The notes under the pieces were generated by a model that worked only from the letters and a program-made list of their open reading frames with translations, ran no database searches and was not told the origin of the DNA. Made by a program: the position numbers and the translations under genes. 64,000 bases of DNA, from assembly GCF_020179475.1 (NCBI RefSeq), contig NZ_JAILXZ010000002.1:496001-560000 (forward strand), in the 5' to 3' direction. Shown in pieces: positions 49,296 through 57,138 of this stretch. Origin of the DNA: Novosphingobium huizhouense. GTDB lineage: Bacteria > Pseudomonadota > Alphaproteobacteria > Sphingomonadales > Sphingomonadaceae. Position 1 is the first letter of the stretch. Each line of letters opens with the position of its first letter.

Positions 49296-49891
49296 TGAAA
49301 GCACGGTCGGGCTCGGCCCTGCCGGCCGATCATTCCGCCAGCGAGGCGCCGCGGCTCGATCACCCCCAACCGATGCAGCGGCGGCGGGCGGTGCAGGCGC
49401 TGACGGGCGATCCCGACAGCGTGGCGCCGCTGGTCGAGCTGCTGCGCAGCGAGGGCGACAACCTGGTGCGCCAGGCCGCGTTCATCGCGCTCGCCTCGCT
49501 CAATTCCGAGCGCGCCGCGCGGGGCGTCTCGGTGCTGCTGTCGGACGCCGACGCCGCGCTGCGCAACGGCGCGCTGGAAACGCTGTCGGCGATGCCGGCG
49601 CATGCCGGAGCGCTGCTCGAGCCGCTCGGTCGGGACGAGGACCCCGACGTGCGCATCTTCGCGGTGCTGCTGGCGAGCGAGTTGCAGGACGATGCGGCGA
49701 GCACCTGGCTGCTCCGGCTCGCCGAACACGAGCAGGACGCCAACGTCTGCTCCAACCTTGCCGAGGCCCTGGGCGGGACTGACCGGCCCGAAGCCGTTCC
49801 GGCGCTCGAGGCCATCGGCCGGCGCTTCCCCGACGAGCCGTTCCTTGCCTTCGCCGTCGAAACGGCGGTGCAGCGGCTGCGCGAGGCCTGA
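49286..49891 (+). CDS. HEAT-repeat protein in the chemosensory operon
   Basis: 201 aa made almost wholly of HEAT-like helical hairpins: QRRRAVQALTGDPDSVAPLV, NLVRQAAFIALASLNSERAA, ALRNGALETLSAMPAHAGAL, DPDVRIFAVLLASELQDDAA, and ANVCSNLAEALGGTDRPEAV. It lacks a recognisable enzyme domain and is likely a scaffold or adaptor. ATG 49286 (RBS GGGGAAG five bases upstream) overlaps cheB. Its position between cheB and cheR suggests it binds one of the adaptation enzymes or the array. Confidence 0.82.
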   Translation: MGLMKARSGSALPADHSASEAPRLDHPQPMQRRRAVQALTGDPDSVAPLVELLRSEGDNLVRQAAFIALASLNSERAARGVSVLLSDADAALRNGALETLSAMPAHAGALLEPLGRDEDPDVRIFAVLLASELQDDAASTWLLRLAEHEQDANVCSNLAEALGGTDRPEAVPALEAIGRRFPDEPFLAFAVETAVQRLREA

Positions 49892-49894
49892 TAC

Positions 49895-50761
49895 GTGGCC
49901 AGTTCCCCTGCTCCCGATATCGGCTCGGCGCGCATTTCCGCGGAGGACGTGACGGTCTTCTGCGACTTCTTCTACAAGAAGACCGGCATCAGCATGGATG
50001 CCAGCCGCCGATATTTCATCGACCGGCGGCTCGAAGAGCGCATGGCGGCGAACGAATGCCGCAGTTTCCGCGAATATCTCTCGCTGGTGAAGTTCCAGCC
50101 GGGCGGCGCCGAGATGCAGGCGCTGATCAACGAGATGACGGTCAACGAGACCTACTTCTTCCGCGAGGACTACCAGTTCGCCTGCCTGACCAAGCGGATG
50201 CTCGACGAGATCGCCGACCGCAAGGACCCGCGGCGCGAGCGGATCAGGATCTGGTCGGTGCCCTGCTCCACCGGCGAGGAGCCCTATTCGATCGCGATCT
50301 CGATCCTGGAGAACTGGCCGAGAGCCAGCCAGTACGACATCGAGATCATCGCCTCGGACATCGACACGCGCGCGCTCGGCCGCGCGCGCAACGGGATCTA
50401 CCAGGCGCGCGCGCTCCATCGCGTGCCGCAACGGGTGCGCGACACCTATTTCCGCAAGATCGACAGCGAGAGCTGGCAGGTCGTGCAGGACCTGCGCGAT
50501 TCGATCGACTTCGGCATCGTCAACGTCAGCGACCCGGTGCAGATGGCGCGGATGCGCGGGATCGACGTGATCTTCTGCCGCAACCTGCTGATCTATTTCG
50601 ACGACCTGTCGCGGCGACAGACCGCCGAGAACTTCTTCGACGCGCTCAACCCCGGTGGCTTCGTGGCGCTCGGTCATTCGGAAAGCATGAGCCGCATCTC
50701 GCCGATCTTCCTGCCCCGCAAGTTTCCCGAAGCGCTTGTCCACCAGAGGCCGCTCGCATGA
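49895..50761 (+). CDS. cheR: Chemotaxis methyltransferase CheR
   Basis: 288 aa. The N-terminal helical domain (FCDFFYKKTGISMDASRRYF) is typical, then NEMTVNETYFFREDYQFACL and the SAM-binding PCSTGEEPYSIAISIL. IIASDIDTRALGRARNGIY and VIFCRNLLIYFDDLSRRQ are also conserved CheR motifs. It methylates receptor glutamates. GTG 49895 is the start; its stop overlaps the cheY start as ATGA. Confidence 0.95.
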   Translation: MASSPAPDIGSARISAEDVTVFCDFFYKKTGISMDASRRYFIDRRLEERMAANECRSFREYLSLVKFQPGGAEMQALINEMTVNETYFFREDYQFACLTKRMLDEIADRKDPRRERIRIWSVPCSTGEEPYSIAISILENWPRASQYDIEIIASDIDTRALGRARNGIYQARALHRVPQRVRDTYFRKIDSESWQVVQDLRDSIDFGIVNVSDPVQMARMRGIDVIFCRNLLIYFDDLSRRQTAENFFDALNPGGFVALGHSESMSRISPIFLPRKFPEALVHQRPLA

Positions 50762-51198
50762 CCATCACCGCCACTGACCGCGACCCGGCGGACACGCCCG
50801 CTCCGGCTTCCGAGGACACTCCCAAGGCGCGCGTCCTGATCGTGGACGACACGCTGACGGTCAGGCTGTACTGTTCGCAGCTGCTCAAGCGCGCGGGCTT
50901 CGCGGTGAGCGAGGCGATCAACGGCCTCGAGGGGCTCGAACAGGCGTTGAACCAGCGCTTCGACCTGTTCGTGGTCGACATCAACATGCAGAAGATGGAC
51001 GGCTACGCCTTCCTTGCCGAAGTGCGCCGGCACGGCGACCTGCGCTCGGTCCCGGCGGTGATGATGAGCACCGAGCAGGGCCGCGAGGACATCGCGCGCG
51101 CGTTCCAGTCGGGCGCGAACTTCTACCTGACCAAGCCGATCGACCCGACCCGGTTCCTTGCGACGGTGAACCTGATGACTGGTGTGCCATGCCGATGA
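50758..51198 (+). CDS. cheY: CheY-like response regulator 1
   Basis: 146 aa single receiver domain with a 25-residue N-terminal extension (Ala/Pro/Thr-rich). RVLIVDDTLTVRLYCSQLLK gives the acidic pair; the phospho-acceptor Asp is in LFVVDINMQKMDG; Lys is in NFYLTKPIDPTR. No output domain. It is coupled to cheR (ATGA) and overlaps cheA by 10 bp. It is the probable kinase target within this array. Confidence 0.93.
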   Translation: MTITATDRDPADTPAPASEDTPKARVLIVDDTLTVRLYCSQLLKRAGFAVSEAINGLEGLEQALNQRFDLFVVDINMQKMDGYAFLAEVRRHGDLRSVPAVMMSTEQGREDIARAFQSGANFYLTKPIDPTRFLATVNLMTGVPCR

Positions 51199-53537
51199 GA
51201 TCGAACCCGCCGCTGACACCGGCCGAAGAGGCGGCGCGCGCCGCCGAGACCGCGGAACTTGCGGCAAGCTTCGTCGAGGAGACCCGCGCGCTGCTCGAGG
51301 AGGCGAACGGCGCGCTGCTGTCGCTCGAGCGCAATCCCGACGATGCCGAGGCGGTCAACGCCCTGTTCCGGTGCGTCCATTCGATCAAGGGGGCGGCGGG
51401 CCTGTTCGACCTGCCGGCGATGATCCACCTCGTCCATGCCGGCGAAGACCTGCTCGGCGCGATGCGCGACGGCCGGCTGGCGCTCGACGGCGAACTGGCG
51501 GACCAGCTGCTGGCGGGGCTCGACCGCGTAGGCCGCTGGAACGAGCTGTTCCGCAGCGACGGCCAGCTTCCGGCCGAGGCGATGGAGGAGGCGCGCAGCT
51601 TCGCCGCGCTCTACCGCGCGCGCCTCGGCGAAGGGGCCGCCGCCGGTACAGCCGCGGCGGCAGCATCGCCCGACCGCGTGCGCCTGCCCGGATGGGCGGG
51701 CGAGGCGGCGGCCGAGCTTGCGGCGGCGGCCGCCGGCGAGGCGGTGGTGCTGGTCGAATACGCGCCCGACGAAGGCTGCTTCTTCGCCGGCGACGATCCG
51801 CTGCGCCTGGTCCTCGCGACGCCCGGACTCGCCTGGCTCGACATCGGCACGCAGACCGCCTGGCCCGAGCCGGTGGCCTTCGATCCGTTCGCCTGCAATC
51901 TTCGCTTCCGGCTCGCCGCGCGGGCGCCGCGCGAAGCGGTCGAGCACCACTTCCGCTATGTTCCCGATTGCATCTCGCTGGTCCGGGCCAAAGCGGACGC
52001 CCTGTCGGGCGCGGTGTCGGGCGCGGTGTCGGGCGCGGACGCGGCGTCGGGCGATGCTGCGGCTGCGGCTGTGGCGGAGGAGGAACATCCGCTCGATCCG
52101 ATCGCGATCGAGCTGCTCGAGGCCCAGCGGCGCGCGCTGTCGCTGCCAGGCCGCGCCAGCCAGGTGGAGGACATCGAGACCACCGTGCGCAACCTGTGCC
52201 GCTCGTGCGGGATCGACTGGCCGCTCGGCGCGGATTGCGCGGGCGCGGAGACGCTGGCCCCGGTGATCGACCGGCTGCTCGCGCGCCGGGACAGCGTGCC
52301 GGCGCAGGCGCAGGCGCAGGACCAGGCCGCGGGCGCGGCGAGCGGGATCGCGCTCGACCGCCACGACGCCGCCGGCGAGCGCACCCTGCGCGTCGAGCAG
52401 GGCAAGGTCGACATCCTGATGAACCTGGTCGGCGAGCTGGTGGTGGCCAAGAACGCCCTGCCCTTCCTCGCGCGCGATGCCGAACTGCGCTTCGGCAGCC
52501 GCGAGCTGTCGCGGGAGATCAAGGACAAGTACGCGGTCATCGACCGGATCTCGCGGCAGTTGCAGAACGCGGTGATGGACATCCGGATGATGCCGGTGTC
52601 CGACCTGTTCAAGCGGTTCCCGCGGCTGGTCCGCGACATCGCGCGCAAGCAGGACAAGAAGGTCCGCCTGGTGATCGAGGGCGAGACCACCGAGGCCGAC
52701 AAGAACATCATCGAGGCGCTGGCCGAGCCGTTGACGCATGTGCTGCGCAACAGCCTCGACCACGGGATCGAGAAGGCCGGCGAACGCGCGCTTGCCGGCA
52801 AGGACGACCTTGCCACGCTGAAGCTGCGCGCCTTCCAGGACGGGGACTGCGTGGTCATCGAGGTGATCGACGACGGGCGCGGGATCGATCCCGGCAAGGT
52901 CCGGGCAAAGGCGGTGGAGCGGGGCCTGCTCGATGCCGAGCGGGTCGCCCAGCTGAGCGATGCCCAGGCGGTGCAGCTCGTGTTCCTGCCCGGATTTTCG
53001 ACCGCCGACGCGGTGTCCGACTTGTCCGGCCGCGGCGTCGGGATGGATGCCGTGCGGGCCGTGGTCGAGCGCTTCGGCGGCAATGTCGTGCTCGAAAGCC
53101 GCTCGGGCGAAGGCACCACGGTCAGGCTCAAGCTGCCGCTGTCGATGGCGGTGACGCGGGTCCTGACGGTCGAGATGGCGGGCCAGCTTTACGGCGTGCC
53201 GATGGACCTCGTCGTCGAGACCGTGCGGATCAGCCCGCAGTCGATCCGGCGGCTCAAGGCGTCCGAGGCGGTGGTGCTGCGCGACCAGGTGATCCCGATC
53301 GCCCGGCTTCGCGACATGCTGGGCATGGAGGCGCATCGCCCGGCGCTCGAATCGGTGCTGATCCTGCGGGTGGGCAATGCCACGGTCGGCATGGTCATCG
53401 ACGACTTCGGCACCGGCATGGACATCATCCTCAAGCCGTTCTCGGGCATCCTGTCGAACCTCAGCGGCTTTTCCGGGACGGCCGTGCTCGGCGACGGACG
53501 CGTGCTGCTGGTGCTCAACCTCAAGGAGATCTTGTGA
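51189..53537 (+). CDS. cheA: Chemotaxis histidine kinase CheA
   Basis: 782 aa. P1/Hpt domain with phospho-acceptor His64 (CVHSIKGAAG). An intermediate domain at about 160-290 (LVEYAPDEGCFFAGDDPLRL) sits where CheY-binding P2 domains lie. Dimerisation domain from about 395 (RVEQGKVDILMNLVGELVVA). ATPase with HVLRNSLDHGIE, DDGRGIDPGKV and GRGVGMDAVR. The C-terminal P5/CheW-like domain starts near 640 and includes VLRDQVIPIARLRDMLG. It phosphorylates CheY and CheB. Short in-frame repeats lie at 52003-52040 and 52300-52320. Confidence 0.96.
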   Translation: MPMRSNPPLTPAEEAARAAETAELAASFVEETRALLEEANGALLSLERNPDDAEAVNALFRCVHSIKGAAGLFDLPAMIHLVHAGEDLLGAMRDGRLALDGELADQLLAGLDRVGRWNELFRSDGQLPAEAMEEARSFAALYRARLGEGAAAGTAAAAASPDRVRLPGWAGEAAAELAAAAAGEAVVLVEYAPDEGCFFAGDDPLRLVLATPGLAWLDIGTQTAWPEPVAFDPFACNLRFRLAARAPREAVEHHFRYVPDCISLVRAKADALSGAVSGAVSGADAASGDAAAAAVAEEEHPLDPIAIELLEAQRRALSLPGRASQVEDIETTVRNLCRSCGIDWPLGADCAGAETLAPVIDRLLARRDSVPAQAQAQDQAAGAASGIALDRHDAAGERTLRVEQGKVDILMNLVGELVVAKNALPFLARDAELRFGSRELSREIKDKYAVIDRISRQLQNAVMDIRMMPVSDLFKRFPRLVRDIARKQDKKVRLVIEGETTEADKNIIEALAEPLTHVLRNSLDHGIEKAGERALAGKDDLATLKLRAFQDGDCVVIEVIDDGRGIDPGKVRAKAVERGLLDAERVAQLSDAQAVQLVFLPGFSTADAVSDLSGRGVGMDAVRAVVERFGGNVVLESRSGEGTTVRLKLPLSMAVTRVLTVEMAGQLYGVPMDLVVETVRISPQSIRRLKASEAVVLRDQVIPIARLRDMLGMEAHRPALESVLILRVGNATVGMVIDDFGTGMDIILKPFSGILSNLSGFSGTAVLGDGRVLLVLNLKEIL

Positions 53538-53962
53538 TGGGGATCAGCTTCGAGGGATCGCTGGCGCGCTTTTCCGGCCAGTGCGCGGTGGAAGAAGCGG
53601 GCGAGCTGACCGAATGGCTGCTCGCCGACCGGTCGCGGCGGATCGACCTGTCGGGGTGCGAGGGGTTGCACGCCTCGATCCTCCAGACAGTCATGGCGCT
53701 CCGCCCCCCACTCGCGGCAGGCCCCGTCGACCCGACGCTGTCGCGCTGGCTGTCGCGGGTGCTCCCGCCGATCGCGACCGCAAGCGAGGACGGCGCCGCC
53801 GGCCCCGCCGCCGCGGAGCCGGACCTGCCCGACGCAGCCGCGCCGGCCGACGCCCGCCCTGCCCGCACCCGCCGCACCCGCGGGGCCAAATCCACGCCAG
53901 GCTCCGGCGCTGCCGGGCGCGCCAAGTCTCCCCGCCGTACCAGCAAGGCCGATCCGTCATGA
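53537..53962 (+). CDS. STAS-like protein with basic tail
   Basis: 141 aa. Residues 1-75 look like a STAS/anti-sigma-antagonist or similar small alpha/beta domain (ISFEGSLARFSGQCAVEEAG, RRIDLSGCEGLHASILQTVM). The C-terminal half is Ala/Pro-rich and then very basic (RTRRTRGAKSTPGSG), like a nucleic-acid- or membrane-binding tail. Start and cheA stop overlap as TGATG, and its stop overlaps the next cheY (ATGA), so it is translated with the Che proteins. It may link the array to another partner; function unknown. Confidence 0.75.
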   Translation: MGISFEGSLARFSGQCAVEEAGELTEWLLADRSRRIDLSGCEGLHASILQTVMALRPPLAAGPVDPTLSRWLSRVLPPIATASEDGAAGPAAAEPDLPDAAAPADARPARTRRTRGAKSTPGSGAAGRAKSPRRTSKADPS

Positions 53963-54330
53963 AAACGGTGATGATTGTCGATGACTCCCCCACGATCCTG
54001 ATGAGCATGGAGTCGATCCTTGCGCGGGCCGGCTATGGCGTGCTCAAGGCCGACAGCGGGGAAAACGCGCTGCAGAAGCTGCAGGGCGGCGGCCGGCCGA
54101 ACCTGGTGATCACCGATCTCAACATGCAGGCGATGAACGGCATCGACCTGATCCGCAATCTTCGGCAGCTGCCGCAGACGCGCTTTACCCCGATCATCAT
54201 GCTGACCACCGAATCCTCGCTCGACAAGCGCCAGGAGGCGCGCAGCGCCGGCGCGACGGGGTGGATCGTCAAGCCGGTGCAGCCCGGCGACCTGCTCGCT
54301 GTGGTCAAGCAGATGGTCCCCGGATCCTGA
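53959..54330 (+). CDS. CheY-like response regulator 2
   Basis: 123 aa stand-alone receiver. MKTVMIVDDSPTILMSMESI at the N-terminus, phospho-acceptor Asp in LVITDLNMQAMNG, switch Thr in IIMLTTESS, Lys in GWIVKPVQPGDL. It resembles CheY3 at 56754-57125 closely (both read TTES and GATGW-VKP), so the two are paralogues, each followed by an MCP/CheZ-like gene. Confidence 0.93.
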   Translation: MKTVMIVDDSPTILMSMESILARAGYGVLKADSGENALQKLQGGGRPNLVITDLNMQAMNGIDLIRNLRQLPQTRFTPIIMLTTESSLDKRQEARSAGATGWIVKPVQPGDLLAVVKQMVPGS

Positions 54331-54332
54331 CG

Positions 54333-55499
54333 ATGCCCCCGCTTCTCCGCCGCTTGTTCCGTCGCTTCGCCCGGCCGCAGGACGCCGAGGTCGAACTGCA
54401 GGTGGACGAGCTCGCGCCGGCTGCCGACGCGGCTGCCGAGCGCGCCCCCGAGCCGCCCCCCGATCCCGTCGCCGAAGCGCGCCCCCCGGTCAGCAACGTG
54501 ATCCCGATCGCCTCGAGCGAAAACCGCTTCCACCGGATCCATCCCCAGACGATGGCGCTGGTCGAGGAGATGAAGAGTTACGCCGGCTTCGTCGAGATCA
54601 TGCAGCACCACCTCGCCAACGTCTGCACCGAGACGCAGAGCGCGGCGGAGGACATCCTCGGGCAAGCGCTGGACATCGAGGGCAGCGTCACCTCGCTGGT
54701 CCGGCACGTCAGCGACACGATGCAATCCGACGCCCTGCTCGATGCCAGCGACACGCTGCAGCTGAGCGTCGCCACCGGGCGCTCGGTGATCGCCGACCTG
54801 ATCCGCAACCACAGCGAGACCCAGGCGGAAATCCGCGATAGCCTGTCGACGGTCCGCACCTTGTCGAAGCGCATGCGCTCGCACCTCGACGAGATCGAGG
54901 ACATCCGCCGCTATACCGATCTGCTCGCGATCAACGCCCGCATCCGCATCGCCGGGCTCGGCAACAATACCGGGCTGGACGTGATTGCCGAGGAGATCCG
55001 GGCGCTGGCGACGCAGACCGGTTCGCTGGCGCACAACCTCAACACCGAGCTGACGGAAATGGACCGGCTGGTGGGCGAAGACCTGCTGAGCAAGGTCTCG
55101 AGCCAGAAGAGTTCGGACGACGCCAAGGCCAGGGACCTGCAGGACAGCTTCGAGAAGCTGTCCACGCACATGGCCTTGCTCAACAAGTTCCAGGCCGAGC
55201 TGATCGGCCAGGTGCAGCAGCGCGGCGAGGAAATGCGCCATCCGTTGAACACGTTGTGCGGGTCGATCCAGTTCCAGGACGTTGCGCGCCAGCAGCTCGA
55301 GCAGGTCAGCCGCGCGCTGTCGATGATCTCGGATCACTTCGTTTCGCTGTCCAACGCCATCATCCACGACGACGCGCCGCCCGACAGCTCGATCGCGACC
55401 TGCCTCGCCTCGATCCTCGAAAACTACGTCATGGAGCAGCAGCGCGCCGCCCACCGCGGCGAGGCCGCGGCCACTGCGCCCAAGATCGAGCTGTTCTGA
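54333..55499 (+). CDS. MCP-like protein with CheZ-type motif 1
   Basis: 388 aa, no membrane helix. A Pro/Ala-rich N-terminus precedes helical coiled coil with a degenerate MCP tip (DLLAINARIRIAGLGNNTGL, 196-215). At 312-326, SIQFQDVARQQLEQV has the D-x3-Q spacing (Asp316, Gln320) of the CheZ active site (QDFQDLTGQ in E. coli CheZ). The C-terminus ends KIELF after YVMEQQRAAH. The second protein at 57139-58365 shares these features. I infer a CheY-P phosphatase or connector; MCP-only annotation is the alternative. Start ATG 54333. Confidence 0.72.
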   Translation: MPPLLRRLFRRFARPQDAEVELQVDELAPAADAAAERAPEPPPDPVAEARPPVSNVIPIASSENRFHRIHPQTMALVEEMKSYAGFVEIMQHHLANVCTETQSAAEDILGQALDIEGSVTSLVRHVSDTMQSDALLDASDTLQLSVATGRSVIADLIRNHSETQAEIRDSLSTVRTLSKRMRSHLDEIEDIRRYTDLLAINARIRIAGLGNNTGLDVIAEEIRALATQTGSLAHNLNTELTEMDRLVGEDLLSKVSSQKSSDDAKARDLQDSFEKLSTHMALLNKFQAELIGQVQQRGEEMRHPLNTLCGSIQFQDVARQQLEQVSRALSMISDHFVSLSNAIIHDDAPPDSSIATCLASILENYVMEQQRAAHRGEAAATAPKIELF

Positions 55500-55508
55500 C
55501 GGGACGGC

Positions 55509-56438
55509 TCAGGCCGGTGCGCGCGCCTGCAGTTCGGCGATGGCGGGCCCGATCGAGTCGAGGTCCGCGAAGCGCCGCAGCCCCGGCGCGGCGATCCGGG
55601 CGAGCGAGGCGCACGAACCCCCGACCCACAGCGCGATCCGCGCATCCAGCCGATCGCGCAGGTCATCGACGAACGCGAGCGCGCCGCGCGGGGAAAAGAA
55701 CGTCGAGAACGAGAGGCCGACCACATCGACGGCGTGGGCCGAGGCGGCCGCGACGATCTCGTCGGGCGGGGTCTGAAGCCCGACCGGAATGCAGCGCCCT
55801 CCTTCGATGGCGATCATGGTTTCGGCCATGGCGAGGCCGATGCCGTGGGCTTCGCCGGGCGGCGTCGTCAGGAGGAACCTCGGGCCCGATCCGCGCGGGC
55901 TCGACGCGCGGGCCAGGGCCAGGACCTCGAGCATGACCTGCGCGAAGGCGTGTTCCTGGTGGACGGCGATCCTGCCGGTTTCCCAGGCCGTACCGACCGC
56001 CGCGGTAAGGGGCGCGGCGGTTTCGACAAGGAAGCGGCGGCTGCCCTTGAGCGCCATGTCGCGCCGCAATTCGGTGTCGAGCGCTTCGAGCCGGTCGTGC
56101 GCGAGCAGCGCGACCGAACGCTCGACGATCTCCGAATAGCCGATCCACGCCGCGCCGGCGCCGCGACCGCCCGGCAAGGCGGCGGCGCGCAGTTCGAGCT
56201 GCGCCAGCGGCAGCCCGACGATCCGCGAGGGCCTCGCCCCATGATCGACGAGGCGGCGCAGCAGGATCAGCCGCTCCACCTGCGCCTGCGGGTAGACCCG
56301 GCTGCCGCGCCCGTCGCGCAAGGGTTGCGGAAATCCGTAGCGCCGTTCCCATGCCCGCAACAGGTCGGCCGCCATCCCGGTCGATCGGGTGACGTCGCCG
56401 AGCGTGAGCAGGGCGGAAGCGGTGGACGGGTCGGTCAT
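55509..56438 (-). CDS. MerR-type, B12-binding (CarH/LitR-like) regulator
   Basis: 309 aa. The MerR helix-turn-helix at about 11-75 includes LLRAWERRYGFPQPLRDGRG and VYPQAQVERLILLRRLVDHG. The helical cap has W152-x9-E162-H163 (WETGRIAVHQEH), which shields adenosylcobalamin in CarH photoreceptors. The Rossmann domain has E196-x-H198-x-x-G201 (GEAHGIG), the lower-ligand motif. Thus it probably senses light, or B12, in the dark-bound tetramer manner of CarH. It lies inside the chemosensory cluster in opposite orientation, next to CheY3. Start ATG 56438. Confidence 0.85.
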   Translation of the reverse strand: MTDPSTASALLTLGDVTRSTGMAADLLRAWERRYGFPQPLRDGRGSRVYPQAQVERLILLRRLVDHGARPSRIVGLPLAQLELRAAALPGGRGAGAAWIGYSEIVERSVALLAHDRLEALDTELRRDMALKGSRRFLVETAAPLTAAVGTAWETGRIAVHQEHAFAQVMLEVLALARASSPRGSGPRFLLTTPPGEAHGIGLAMAETMIAIEGGRCIPVGLQTPPDEIVAAASAHAVDVVGLSFSTFFSPRGALAFVDDLRDRLDARIALWVGGSCASLARIAAPGLRRFADLDSIGPAIAELQARAPA

Positions 56439-56753
56439 GCCGGGACGATCGCCCTGCGATGCCTTATCGAGTGTTAACCCGGTCCTCCGTTTGTCCAACC
56501 CGATCCGCCCGATCCTGTCCCGCCTACGTAGTCTCGCGGGCGCCAGTCCCCCCGGATGTAAAGCGCGCTGCGCAACAGTTGCTTGGAGGTTCGGGGCGCA
56601 TCAGGCCCTTCGCCACAGATCGTGGCTGCGCCCGGCGCCGGACGGGAACGCCGATCCCGAACAGGCGCAAGGTTGGACAAGTCGTCGTCGACAGCGGGAT
56701 GGGCCCGAAGGGACCGCGTGCACACCTGCCCGGCATGAGGAAGGACCGTGACC
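56439..56753. other. Divergent promoter region of the CarH-like and cheY3 genes
   Basis: 315 bp without a gene. Candidate binding sites for the CarH-like regulator must lie here, but I see no clear direct repeat. It ends with GAGGAAGG as the ribosome-binding site of cheY3. Confidence 0.5.
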
Positions 56754-57125
56754 ATGAGCAAGACCATCCTGATCGTCGACGACTCTCCGACGATGATCAT
56801 GAGCGTAAGGGCGACGCTCGAAATGAACGGATTTCGCGTGGAGACCGCCGCGGACGGCGCGCGCGCGTTGAGCGCATTGTCGGGCGGTCTCAAGCCGGAC
56901 CTGATCATCACCGACATCAACATGCCCAACATGGGCGGGCTCGACTTCATCCGCAACGCGCGCGGCCTGCCCGGCTGCCGCTTCACCCCGATCCTGACGC
57001 TGACCACCGAGAGCGAGCGCACCAAGCGCGAGGAGAGCCGGCGGCTCGGCGCGACCGGATGGCTGGTGAAGCCGATCTCCGGACCGGACCTGCTGGGCGT
57101 GATCCGCCAGGTGCTTCCCGCCTGA
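56754..57125 (+). CDS. CheY-like response regulator 3
   Basis: 123 aa receiver. SKTILIVDDSPTMIMSVRAT, phospho-acceptor Asp in LIITDINMPNMGG, switch TTESER, and Lys in GWLVKPISGPDL. Start ATG 56754, nine bases after GAGGAAGG; GTG 56748 is the alternative. It is transcribed away from the CarH-like regulator and followed 13 bp later by the second MCP/CheZ-like gene. Confidence 0.93.
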   Translation: MSKTILIVDDSPTMIMSVRATLEMNGFRVETAADGARALSALSGGLKPDLIITDINMPNMGGLDFIRNARGLPGCRFTPILTLTTESERTKREESRRLGATGWLVKPISGPDLLGVIRQVLPA

Positions 57126-57138
57126 GCCGCAGCCAGCC

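Noticed and set aside
51182..53962. 926-codon frame overlapping cheA
   Set aside because: Arg-rich translation of cheA in another frame; it only becomes real from 53537, where the STAS-like gene starts in the same frame.
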